A stretch of DNA of 47,789 bases from Aureobasidium sp. EXF-3400. Taxonomy: Eukaryota > Ascomycota > Dothideomycetes > Dothideales > Saccotheciaceae. The notes beneath the pieces were generated by a model. It was not told the DNA's origin, did not search any database, and was given only the letters and a program-made list of their open reading frames with translations. A program made the translations under genes and the position numbers. Each line of letters opens with the position of its first letter. Within the stretch, counting starts at the first letter, position 1. Positions 30,936-42,247 of this stretch are shown here, one piece after another. The stretch is taken from contig SWBL01000371.1 of assembly GCA_024195585.1 (NCBI GenBank), positions 1 to 47,789 of the forward strand. Reading direction: 5' to 3'.

Positions 30936-32257
30936 CGAAAATAGCCGTTAGAGATGCAAGTCATCACACTTTCCAAGCATTGAAGTCTGCCTCGGATCAC
31001 TGGTATTTGGTACATGCCCGTCGAAAATGATGCCTCTACTCAAGAGGTCGCTTGAGGGACACCAATGGGTTTTGTTGGTTCCAACACATACCGCAGGGAA
31101 AAGCGACAGCATTCTGTGACTCGTTGGGGATATATCCAAAAAGGAGAACGTGCATGACGGACCACGACACCTCATGTGCAACCGATTCACGCATGTGGTT
31201 GCAAGTCACCTGAAAACTGCACTACATTGGCAGTGACATGCACAAACCCCGGACCTCCAAGCATGCTTGCTTGTACGCAAACGAGATCCCGGCCGCACAG
31301 CAGAGTTGTCCACGATTTTGCAGCTTACTTATCGCTAGGCTATAATCCCTCAAGGCTGGTTTTGTGAGATGCTACAGGTTTGACCGGAATACCGAAAACT
31401 TGACTGGGTTCGGGCAAGGAATGGGGATGGTCACGCTGCCTCGTCAGAGTCGTCACCAAAAAGGTGCGGTGAGACCGTGCTTCACTAGAATAACATGCAT
31501 TTGTGGTCACCTCATTACTATCACGGTCCGTTCGGACAACCGACTTGCTCGTAGCCGTTCATGAAAGTTGACTAAGTAAACCATGGCGTGACCAGTGACA
31601 AGCTGCATGACCGGTTGGCGCAAGGCAGCACAATACGCGCATGATCTTTCGTCGTCTTGAGAGTCCTTTTGGGCAGCAATGAATGGACAAGCTGAAGAAC
31701 AAATCTCACGTTACACAGGCAGATGCGACAGCATTCATCTCATGTGTCCTCAGGTACATATTGATACTGATGCAGTAGGAAGTCTTGTCAAAAGTCCAAT
31801 AGAAACATGATAAACCCCGCCCATTTAGGTGTATCTTGGCGTAAAGTCGAAGATCCTTGGAGAACAACCCATGTCTGCCTGCCTCAGTAAGCCACAAGAC
31901 TACGTATTAGTGTGTCTGCCTTAAAGTTAAGAGTTGACCAGTCAACTATCGGTGTACACATATATCCATCTCCCCATCTCTGCCATCATGTACCTTCCGG
32001 GTCGTTCACAGTCTTTACTGCCAGTCTTCCCCTCAGCCGTTCGTGGTGAGTGCCCGTGTGTCAAGTCAACTTCGTGTGACGCGGAAACTTTGTCGATGCC
32101 ACCTGTCCACCGCGTACTAACGTTTGCATCTCCATGAAACAGGCCTTTCTTCTTTTTGAAAAAATTGCGCTGGAACACCCGAGGCAGAGTACACGAATGA
32201 GTCTGCTAAGAAGCTTGCCCTTCACGCCGCAACCACAATTTCCTCCATTTAATAGTA
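30936..32257. other. Intergenic, ~1.3 kb
   Basis: 3' end of the FHIP-like gene and upstream region of the EST1-like gene. A perfect palindrome GTTGAC-CA-GTCAAC lies at 31933-31946. A strong donor-like GTGAGT at 32046 with an acceptor-like end near 32143 could mark an intron in the EST1-like 5' UTR. No gene is seen. Confidence 0.45.
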
Positions 32258-34805
32258 ATGGCGGACCCACATGAATCCTTACACTGCCGGATTCACGATC
32301 CACTCAAGCCATCCTTTGATTCCTGCTGCATTGAGATTGACGACGTATCCGGATTTTATGGTAATTGTCGTATGCTGCGAGCGCATCCAGAGTCACACGA
32401 TGGCTTGGGGAAAGTGCGCAACACTGATGGAGAATGGGTGACCTCGACTTTCCACAGCAGTGCCTTACCAACCTATTCGTATGTGTCAAGCCCCATCCAA
32501 CCCAGAGCTTGACTAGAGCAGAAACTCCCTAGGTCACATCCTTTGACCAAGTATCAAGACAATTCGATTGACTTGCTGTAGGGCTCAGGACCCACGCCGC
32601 AAGTCACCCCAGAAGAATGCAAGATCTAGTCAGATACCAAGATCTCTTCTTACCGAAACAAGGAACATGAAGGGTCAGGAAACCTCACTTCGAATGTCGT
32701 CCTCCGATTCCACAGCAGCGGCAAGACTTGGACGATTATCCTTGGAACACGCTGGGGAGGTTGGAGTTAGAACAAGCCCTATCTCGAAGAAACGGCCAGC
32801 GAGCTCAGAGGTTTGCACTGCAGACGCACCAGCATTGGTCAAAACTTACGACAAAGCGATTGCTATAAGGACTTCATGCGCAGCATCAAAATACATCAAA
32901 CGACCTACTGCCGAGGAGACTATAACAGCGTGTCCTCCACTGACAAGTGAACCATCGGTTAGTGCAACTGAAGGACGTACCTTGTTTCCAGACCCATCCG
33001 ATCCGCGAACTCCGGAGGAATTTACAGAAGGCTTGAAGCGTCGTCGTCGCCCAACCGAAACCTTGTATCTCGACATCGTACAGTCAATACCTGGGCTGAA
33101 CGCAGCTAGATCTTTGCGACAGGCAGATTACATGTCTCAAGATGAGTTTACAGCAGAGATCAAGGGTATCTACGCTGCATTGGTTATGGTTGAAGCAAAG
33201 TGCATCAAGCTGGATGCTGCACATATGAGTGCCAGTGCGAATCTTTCTTTTGATCAATGGCAAGCACTTTTTGCAGTGCATCGAACTCTGCTGTACGAAC
33301 ATCATGACTTTTTGTCTGCGTCACAACATCCCTCAACCAGTTCTTCGTTGCGCAAGTTGGCCACAAAGTACTCTATGCCAGCTCGAATGTGGAAGCATGG
33401 TATCCACTCATTTCTGGAGGTACTGCGACGTCGTCTGCCAGATTCGCTTGACTACATGCTGCAATTCATTTACTTGGCGTACCAAACGGTCACGCTACTT
33501 TACGAGACAGTTCCATCCTTTGAAGATACCTGGATCGAATGTCTTGGAGACTTGGCACGTTATAGGATGGCAGTCGAAGAGATAGATATGAGAGATCGTG
33601 AGGTTTGGGGTGGAGTAGCCCGTGACTGGTACTCAAAGACGTCAAACAGAAACCCAGACGTGGGCAGACTGTATCACCATTTGGGTATACTGGCACGCCC
33701 AAATGCGATCCAACAAGCATACTATTATTGTCGAGCGTTGACTTGTGTTCAGCCGTTCGAATCTGCCATGGAATCGCTATCTTCATTGCTCTCGCCTTTG
33801 ACGAAAGTGGAGCCGGAGCGAGCGGTAATTCCTTACGTGGACGAAACAGACTCGATGTTTCTTTGTCTCCACGCGAAGATGCTGGCATCGAGGTCTCGTA
33901 TCTGTGGTACTCAGCTTCATACTACCATTTCAACATATCGTGTATTGCTCGACACGCAGATCCGTCGGCAGGCACTCAAATGGAAAGACCATGGTGTTTT
34001 TATTGCCGTCACCAACATCTCAGCATGCTTCGGTTATGGTTACTATGATAATTGTTTAACAAAAGCTTACAGAAAAGGATTAAAGGTAATACACAATCTT
34101 CTTACTCCTAAGAACATGAAGCTGAAATCGAGCTCATCAGGAATCCGGTAACGGAACACACGACTCTATTTCGGACGATTCGCTCTATCTTCTTTCTAGC
34201 ACACTCGCACTGGTTCTTTCACGAGAGAATGACTTCAATGTCCTTCCTCATGTACATACGATCTTGGCTTTTCTCTGGAGCATCTACAATCTGGCGGTCG
34301 GACCGGTCGCACTGATTACAAAAGTACTGAATTCCATTCCCTGGGGGAAGATTGTCGACTTCCTCAACAGTTTTATCAAAACCGAGCCGATTGAAGATCG
34401 AGTTGCGGATGCAGGTCGACGAGGAAGCTTTTTGCAAGGCGCACCCAAACCACTACCCGAGGACTATCTTTTGCGCGGTCTGGTGTGGTGCAGGGACTAC
34501 TTTGTGTCTGGATGGTTTGACGAAAAGCACGACGAGGAAAGTCGGCTTCTTGAGCTGCCCAGCACGAACAAGGTGAGGATTGATAGGGTTATGCGGTTGA
34601 GCATTTGCTTGTCACAGGTAAGTCTGCGATTCTGGCGTTTTTGTGTCTCTGCAGTTTTTGGCTGATGATGGCCTTATAGAAAGGAAATTTCATCTCTTTT
34701 GATCATTCTAGGAAGGTGTTCCTTAAGCTCAATCATGTATGTGTTTCTCCTAAACAGCCCCCAGCATGCTTAGATCTGCTTATCAGAACGACGAGTGCTC
34801 GATGA
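32258..34805 (+). CDS. EST1/SMG5-7-like protein (TPR and EST1 DNA/RNA-binding domain)
   Basis: Modelled as four exons, 32258-32478, 32582-34085, 34141-34617 and 34680-34805, 775 residues (introns 103, 55 and 62 nt). After a disordered N-terminus, the block from about residue 255 is the EST1-type region: helices with TPR-like packing, then GRLYHHLGILARPNAIQQAYYYCRALTCVQPFESAMESL, the hallmark of the Est1 DNA/RNA-binding family. Exon 3 adds the family's C-terminal part (KPLPEDYLLRGLVW, then STNKVRIDRVMRLSICLSQ) and exon 4 GNFISFD. Relatives act in telomere maintenance or in nonsense-mediated decay; fungal EST1-like paralogues are poorly studied. No PIN nuclease domain is seen. The first exon is supported only by phase and GTATGT/TAG signals. 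A further 50-nt intron (34737-34786) may move the stop to 34834. Confidence 0.8.
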
Positions 34806-36144
34806 GGAGTCGGGAAAGCCTGCACTGTGTCTAAACATTTACTGATGAGACTATAGTGAGTAGTCGAGCAATGCTTTAACAGCGACATGACCCAATTCAG
34901 CCTTTCAACAGGCCATGAACACCTCTGAGCAACAGTCTCACGAAAGCTATGTAAAAGCACATAGGATGATGAAACAATGGCCGCCTTGAAGTGCTTCAGC
35001 TTTGTAAAAAGTCCAATCCAAAATGACGTATCAAGGGTGTATCATGCTGAACATGAAATATCCTGCCTCAAAGCGAAGACGAACGAGAATCAAGCAAAAC
35101 AGAAGATGCACAGTCCCACAGCTTGGCCCCAGAAGATCGACAACAGACGAGCGAACACAAAAGTGGCAGGAGAATAGGAGAGTGCAGGTGGGATCCAACA
35201 CAAGTATACGTTGTAGGATGGAGGGGATAAACAGGATAAGTCCAATAGTTGAACGGTTGCAAAGCTGTCCCAATAAGCAACGACGCGCGCGGGATAACGA
35301 ATGGTATTATTGGCAGAAGCAGATGGTGCCATGCATGGGCAAGCTCGGGCCGGTACAATTGGGCCAATAGATGCAAGAACAAACCTGATAATTCCTCGTG
35401 ATGGTGCAAAGCAGAGGATGAGAACAACCAAGCTTGTGGCATCAACAGTCCAGGGCTTCTTACGGTGTGGGCGTGAAACGGACAGGCGGATTTTATGAGA
35501 CAGAACTGTTTCCTGGTCGACGCGCTTGCGAAGGCTCGCTCTGAAAGTCATTGACGGATCGGGGGCTTTGCCGCGAACGGCCGATTTGCTGCGGGGTGAG
35601 GGAAGAAAAGGAAACAACCCAAAGCCGGGCCACGTCGTCATTCGAGCAATGGCTCGGGCGGGTAGGGACAGACAGGTCCAGGGTCAAAAGAGCTCTCGAT
35701 GCAAAGAGGTCGTAGGAATAGATCTTGTTCATGTTATCGAGTCAGTCTGGGTACAATATTGTTCGTCAGTTGGATTGAGAGCTACGAGCACAAGCCCGAC
35801 GGTGGTACCCGCATTCCAACGATCTCATTGCCTTCCAGCGAGTCTGGATGCGCGCATAACGGACGTTGTTCTCAGGCTCCACTAGCTCTCTAGTTCGTTG
35901 TTGGAGAGTTAACTCGGTGCAAGATCTCGCACTGTGCCTTCTCTCTCTTGCTTGCCAAAGCTCAGCTCCAGCTCCAGCTTCAGCTCCCATCTGTCGTCCT
36001 TATTCCATCACCAGCCCAGCCCTCTACCATCCCATCCCCTTTTGCGCAACCAGACGTCATTGTGGTAAATTAGGACACGGAGTCTCAGACGCTTTGTTCT
36101 AGCACAGCTGCGGGGCGCGGAGTTTAGTTGTTGCACGACACACA
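34806..36144. other. Intergenic and PKA promoter, ~1.3 kb
   Basis: No supportable gene, although a 183-codon frame lies on the minus strand (35090-35641) without family features. The ~200 bp before the PKA ATG are strongly pyrimidine-rich, including a short AGCTCC repeat near 35960-35985. That is typical of highly expressed fungal promoters and leaders. Confidence 0.5.
36052..36060 (+). promoter_or_regulatory. CRE-like word upstream of PKA
   Basis: AGACGTCAT contains the ACGTCA core of an ATF/CREB site (consensus TGACGTCA), 85-93 bp upstream of the PKA ATG. It is a single site and could be chance, but its promoter position makes feedback by bZIP factors possible. Confidence 0.35.
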
Positions 36145-37906
36145 ATGCCATCGCTCGGCTTCCTTAAGAAGAAGAAGACCAAGGACGATCTGAGCTCGCC
36201 CGTCACGTCTCCCGTCAAGGGCACCTTTGCTTCACCCACGTCTCCAACCAAGCTCAGCCATACCACCTCTGCCACTCAGCAAAAGGACCAGAGCCCCGCT
36301 TTATCCAGGGCAACCACCGCTGCTTCAGCTGCTGCATCGCAAGCCCCTGCGCAATCTCAATCCACAACCCAATCCACAGCCCAATCCACAGCCCAATCCA
36401 CAGCCCAACCTCAATCGTCTGCCCAGTCGTCGCTTCCCTCGACGACTGAATTGACTTCTCCTCAACCCGCTCTCAGCACCCAAGACCAGTCAAAGTCGCC
36501 CGAGCCCATGCAGCACCAGCAATCATACCCAATCCAGCAACAGCAGGCGCAATCGCAAGTCCAGCAGCCGCAGCAATCCTACCAGCAGTCGCAACCATAC
36601 CAACAGTCGCAACAGCCAGCCCAGCAGCAGCAGAATGCTGCTAGCATCCAGAACCTTATCAACCAACCCTCAGCACAGCCCAAAAATCCCCACGACTCTG
36701 CATACATGGCCAATGGAGCCATGGAGAAGCCAAAGGCTGTCTCCAACCCCGTGCGCGAGACAAAGGGCAAGTACACACTCCAGGACTTTACCATCAACCG
36801 CACTCTGGGAACTGGCAGTTTCGGACGCGTACACTTGGTCCAATCCAAGCACAACCAGCGCTTCTATGCCGTCAAGGTGTTGAAAAAGCAGCAAGTCGTC
36901 AAGATGAAGCAAGTCGAGCACACCAATGACGAGCGTCGCATGTTGCAAAAAGTCAAGCATCCCTTCTTGATCACTCTCTGGGGCACATTCCAGGATTCCA
37001 AGAATTTGTACATGGTCATGGACTTTATCGAGGGTGGAGAGCTCTTTAGCTTGCTGCGCAAGTCTCAGGTTTGTTTCCCTCTCTGAAACTGTGGTTTTAT
37101 CGCAACGCGACTGACTCGAAATACAGAGATTCCCTAACCCTGTCGCCAAGTTCTACGCAGCCGAAGTCACCCTCGCTCTCGACTACCTGCACTCGATGGA
37201 CATTATCTACCGTGACTTGAAGCCTGAGAACTTGCTCCTCGACAGACACGGTCACCTCAAGATTACCGATTTCGGTTTCGCCAAGGAAGTTCCTGACATC
37301 ACTTGGACTCTCTGCGGTACTCCCGATTACCTGGCTCCCGAAGTTGTGTCGTCCAAGGGTTACAACAAGTCTGTTGATTGGTGGGTTTGCTTTGTTGCCA
37401 TCGACCGCGTCTCTCACTAACTATGATATCACAGGTGGTCGCTAGGTATCCTCATCTTCGAAATGCTTTGCGGTTTCACGCCTTTCTGGGACTCTGGCAG
37501 TCCCCTCAAGATTTACGAAAACATTCTTCGCGGAAGAGTCAAGTACCCTCCCTACGTTCACCCGGATGCTCAAGATCTTCTGAGCAAACTCATTACCCAC
37601 GACTTGACCAAGCGTCTTGGTAACTTGCACGGCGGCAGTAAGGATGTTATGCAGCACCCTTGGTTCGCCGAGGTGACCTGGGAAAGACTGGCAAAGAAGG
37701 ATATAGATGCTCCTTACGTACCCCCAGTCAAGGGTGGCCAGGGTGATGCAAGTCTGTTCGACAAGTACCCAGAAGAGACTGAAGCATACGGAAGCATGGG
37801 TGATGACCCGTAAGTTCTTGCTTTCCATCCCACGGCATCTAACGAAATGCAACGAACTGACATGTTTTGCTTTTCTAGTCACGGTCGTCTCTTCCCCGAC
37901 TTCTAA
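36145..37906 (+). CDS. cAMP-dependent protein kinase catalytic subunit
   Basis: Four exons, 36145-37068, 37127-37380, 37435-37809 and 37879-37906, encode 526 residues (introns 58, 54 and 69 nt). Residues 1-209 are disordered, Ser/Thr/Pro/Gln-rich, with four perfect or near-perfect 12-bp repeats (36361-36408) encoding ST(T/A)Q and a long Gln-rich stretch. The AGC kinase domain starts near 210: GTGSFG loop (222-227), Lys244, YRDLKPEN with Asp338, DFG at 356-358, and the PKA activation loop TWTLCGTP with Thr369. The protein ends in the AGC C-tail motif FPDF, provided by the 28-nt last exon. It would be released from the regulatory subunit by cAMP and control growth, morphogenesis and stress. The long Gln-rich N-terminus is typical of filamentous fungi. 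Confidence 0.96.
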
Positions 37907-39084
37907 ACAAACTCACATCAAAGATGGCAGCAAATATGACACGAAGCAAATGCATGGAGCCAATTCGAAAAATGGCAGCAACGACCTGTTACGAGACAGG
38001 AGAGAAAGCGTGTTTACGAACAGTTTATCGCAGCAAACGGGGAGCCAAAGGTCCAACATGGTGGGGAAAATGGGCATTGCTAAGGGAGGAATTTGTAAAA
38101 GGAGGGCGGGTATGATTGTTTCTCCCGGTTTATTCGGGAAAAAGGCCATGGACAGAGGGAACAACTTGCAACCTCTCTGGACCCAGATTTTTGTAATTCC
38201 CTTTTGGCTCTTTATTTTCTTTTTTGATCATCTTTTTTTTTTATTATAACTATACTATTATTCCTTCTCTTTTTATAACGCATGGACAAGAAGTTTCTTT
38301 CATCACTTTTTCTTAGTAAGAAAATGACTTGTACTTTCTAGTAGTTGCTTAACTCTTCTAAACTTATTTTGCTCGTCTGTCTTGTCTGTTTTTGCTGGGC
38401 ATTCTGGAACTGTGCTAGTAGGAGCACCCTGACTTGTGTACCGTGGTTGTCAACTGCTGTCTCTCGCCAATATATAGCATTTGCACTGCTCCCAAGCAGA
38501 AGTCTTGCAGGCGGTCTGATTTCAGAAGCGAGCAGATCATGTATATGTCATTTAGGTAGCAAGTTGGATTGGTAGACGTGCCGTAGCAACCAACCGAACA
38601 AGTCGAGGTGCCTTCCCGCTTCGCTCAAAGTGCAATCTTAATCATGACATGATGCATTTTGTGTCGAGATCAAATGCACCTATAGCCAACCCGTTTTCTA
38701 TTTTGTTTTATCGTAGAATGAGAGGCGGTTCAAGTAAGTCTGGGTGAGCACAGAAACTGCAAATCAAGTGCCATGAAGAGGAGGTTGATGGAGTAAAAGG
38801 TCCGGACCGTTGGGTCAATGCAGCGGAGTGGGCTTGATAGCCGCAGCTGTGTGGTCATCGTCATGTGTGATTTCCAGGGACTTGGACATGCAATTGGAGC
38901 TGCGATGCGCTCCTTCTTCTCCTCTTGCAACGCGCCTTCCACAATGTACTTGATCGAATAACATCCTTAGCCTTCTTCTCCATGGACCACGAGTAGTACA
39001 CTGCATATATGACATCTCCTTTGTCGCACCCGTTACCATTGTTGTAATCCACCCACCACGCGTTTACACCTACGCCCCGGCAGC
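37907..39084. other. Intergenic, ~1.2 kb
   Basis: PKA 3' region followed by the Sec2-type promoter. A T-rich run (38217-38250) with TATAA words probably marks PKA 3'-end formation. No gene is seen. Confidence 0.5.
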
Positions 39085-41372
39085 ATGGCTGAGTGAGTAA
39101 TCCCCTTGTAGTCACTCTGTAGCCATGCTAACACTGTGACTCTCAGATACGGCTTTCTCATGGCTGGCGGGCTGGCCACCCCTACTTCGAATCACGGCCG
39201 CTCTGTTACTCCTTCTCCCAAGACGACCAGATCCGACTCTCCCACTCTGACCAAGGCCAAATCCGCCTCACATCTGTCTACTATGAAATCCTTCTCCACT
39301 CCCCCTCGCGGTCGCTCCAACTTCGACAACGACTCCGACTACCTGAATACCATTCCCGACCCACGAACACCAAGTCCAAACCCGCAACGTGCCAGTCCGG
39401 CAGAAGACTCGCAGGACCCGCACCCCGACCTTAGTAACGAAGTTGCTATGCTTAGCACAAAGCTCATAAACGCCATCAACCATCAAACAAATCTGGACGA
39501 TTCGCTACAACACACTCGCCATGAGCTTGAGGCTGCTAGACAACGCATAGCACAGCTGGAACAAGAGACGCAACAACACCAGTCTCTGGTCTCGAGTGGT
39601 GCTCTTGTCAACAAGCCCGAGGTCGATAATCTCAGACAAGAGCTGACAGAATCGCAAAAGCAAAGGGACATTGCTGAAAAAGGCAGGAAGGAGATGGAGG
39701 TCGAGCTTGAGACTCTCACCAGTGCCTTGTTCGAGGAGGCCAATACTGTGAGCAAGAAAGCTTGAGTCTCCAATCTACATTTGCTGACCTGTATCAGATG
39801 GTAGCTGCTGCGCGCAAAGACGCTGAAGCTGTCGAACGAAAGAACGCACAACTACGAACACAACTCAACGACACTGAACTTCTTCTGGCCTCACAACAGG
39901 AACAACTACAAGATCTGAAGAGTGTTATGGAAAAGATGACCGAGGACAGAGATCGCGATGAGACAGACACTATACCTCGTTCTTCGACAGCCCCTTCAAC
40001 GCCAGGTGTAGATTCATCCAAGATGAGCACCATGTTCGACTCGCTTCCCTTCTCTCCGAACGCTACGAATTTCAGCGACGTTCCTCCAGATCAACCCCTT
40101 CGATTCTCCCATCTCATCGTCCCTATTATGCGCAACGATGTAGTTGCCTATGTCGATTTTGCAGATCTGCTCAAGTCTGCACGAGCGGCTGCCCCTTCCC
40201 ATTCTCGCAATTCATCAGGCATCAGCTCGAGTATGTTTGTCGCTTCTGCCTCATCGTCCTCGCCGAATATTCCAGGGTCATTCAGTACTGGCGCTGCTGC
40301 ATCACCGCGCGAGACTTCATTCCAGTCATCGATGCCGCCGCTGAAAGACAACAAATTCTACAAGAGGTGCCTCGTCGAGGATGTGGAACCAACACTACGT
40401 CTCGACCTCGCTCCAGGTCTTTCGTGGCTAGCCCGACGGACAGTCATTGCAGCTGTCACTGGTGGAACTTTGGTCGTGGAACCCTTCATACCACAATCGC
40501 GCTTCTATGGGAACGCTTACCCATGCGCTCTTTGCGGTGAATCTCGCCGAACAGGAGCTCATGCTCGACGCCATAGATTCCGTACCAGCGAGGACGAGAC
40601 TGCTCAGCGATATCCCTTGTGTGAATTTTGCTTGGGTCGAGTCAGAGCAACAGGCGATTTCCTCGGCTTCTTAAGAATGGTTCGCGATGGACTTTGGAGA
40701 GCATCTACCGAAGAAGACATGAAAGCTGCCTGGGAAGAGTGTGTACGCTTAAGAGAGAAGATGTTCTGGGCCAGGCTTGGAGGTGGTGTGGTTCCAGCAA
40801 TTGCGAGAGAGCCGAGTCCTACAGGTACTACACGCCGTGGCGATACAAGACCTCTACGCAGAAACAGTACCGAGTCAAGCATCCCGAGATTCTCGAGAGA
40901 TTCAGTCGAAAGCGTTCGCTCCAAGGCATTGGACGTCCCGAAATTAGGAGAGCCTCGACCTCCGAGCCGTAATACCAGTAGATCAGCTGTAAACATCAGC
41001 GATGGCAGCACAATCTCTCTGCAGACGTCTGAGAGTTCCGACACGAGAGACTTTGCAGATGCACAAAGCGAGGTGGACAATGCTGTCAGCACACCAACAG
41101 GTCCGCCTAGTCAGGAGAATTTAGTCAACGACCAGGACCATGCGCATTCGCAGAAAATGGAAGTCGCACAGGAAGATGGCTCGCAAGCCACTGTTGATCC
41201 AGCCATTGAAACAAGCTCACCTGTATCAGTCGTGCAAGAAGAGAGCCACTCCTCGATAGAACAGCCGGAGAAGGAAAACCAAGCTCCTGTGACGGACGGC
41301 GAAAAGGAGAAGGACAACGAGGCACCAGTCGACAAGTCACTGCAGCCAGAGATGCCTGGGTCCTTCGATTAA
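39085..41372 (+). CDS. Sec2-type Rab guanine nucleotide exchange factor
   Basis: Three exons, 39085-39092 (only 8 coding bases), 39147-39747 and 39798-41372, give 727 residues (introns 54 and 50 nt, with CTAAC and CTGAC branch sites). After a Ser/Pro-rich start, residues about 97-250 are a long coiled coil whose end (MEVELETLTSALFEEANTMV) is the conserved Sec2/Rabin GEF core, split by the second intron. The fungal C-terminal domain (about 270-550) includes LIVPIMRNDVVAYVDF, FYKRCLVEDVEPTLRLDL and two Cys pairs, C446/C449 and C478/C481. It also has the typical GDFLGFLRMVRDGLW. The last ~180 residues are disordered. It would activate a Sec4-class Rab on secretory vesicles for polarised exocytosis. 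Confidence 0.92.
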
Positions 41373-42247
41373 CCCTTCGCCAACTCCGTTTATTGATTTG
41401 TATACCCGGAAGGCTAAAGATAGTCTCTTGCATGATACAGGGCAAAACACGATACAGTAAAGTATATATTTGTAAAAACCAATACGACATCGTCATGGGC
41501 TGCTCTTTGCAATTCATTAGTTTCTGTGTGTTCAATTTTGATCAGTGAGATCATTCACCATATTCCTCTGCTTTTGCCTCTACCGCCGCTCTAATAGATT
41601 CCACACCAGGCCCAGGCAAGAAACACATGCCTTAATTTATAAGACAACGATGCATGGCTTCCGAGCTCTCGAAAGGAAGAAACCTTGGAAGCTAAAGAAA
41701 AAAAAAAACACAGGCAATTATGCGAGTTGTGAATATAGTTTGGCATCTTTCATTCATATGAAAAATCTTTGTACCTAGATAGATTTCTTCCTCAATGTTC
41801 AGAGCCAAGTCTTCATTTTCCAAGATATGACCATTCAATTCAAGCTTGATTCAGAATGTTGTCGACCTGAAATTTTTTATTGTAGGTATTGAACTTATTC
41901 TTTTTTGCATAAAGGATTTGAATGAATTTGTGAACAATGATGTATCCTCCCTCATTCGTGCCTAGTTATAATGATCATATATAATCACCACTACCAGAAG
42001 CTTAGTGAGGGCCGTCATTCGTGTGGTAATTGGGGGATGACCTACCGTCTTTCTTAGGTGTTATTAAGGTCTTACTCTCAGTCTAGTATATATTAATGCA
42101 TTCTGATAGCTTACGACATGATTGCATGTTACTGTGAGATAAAGACCGTTATATTTCATGATAGTTCCTGGCTGATAGAAGTAACCCCATCTATAGATAC
42201 ACAACTGCTCACAAACATCGAGAGCGTGAGATAGCTTGAAAGACCAT
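41373..42247. other. Intergenic, convergent 3' ends, A/T-rich
   Basis: 875 bp between the Sec2-type (+) and GRDP-like (-) stops. It is clearly more A/T-rich than neighbouring coding DNA, with runs such as the A-rich stretch at 41694-41710. No gene or RNA is recognised. Confidence 0.5.

Noticed and set aside
31988..32151. Extra N-terminal coding exon for the EST1-like gene starting at the ATG near 31988
   Set aside because: Joining its GTGAGT donor to the acceptor near 32143 reaches a stop within a few codons, so at most it is a 5' UTR intron.
35090..35641. A 183-codon minus-strand frame upstream of PKA
   Set aside because: Composition and lack of any motif suggest a chance frame; it also has many overlapping alternatives.
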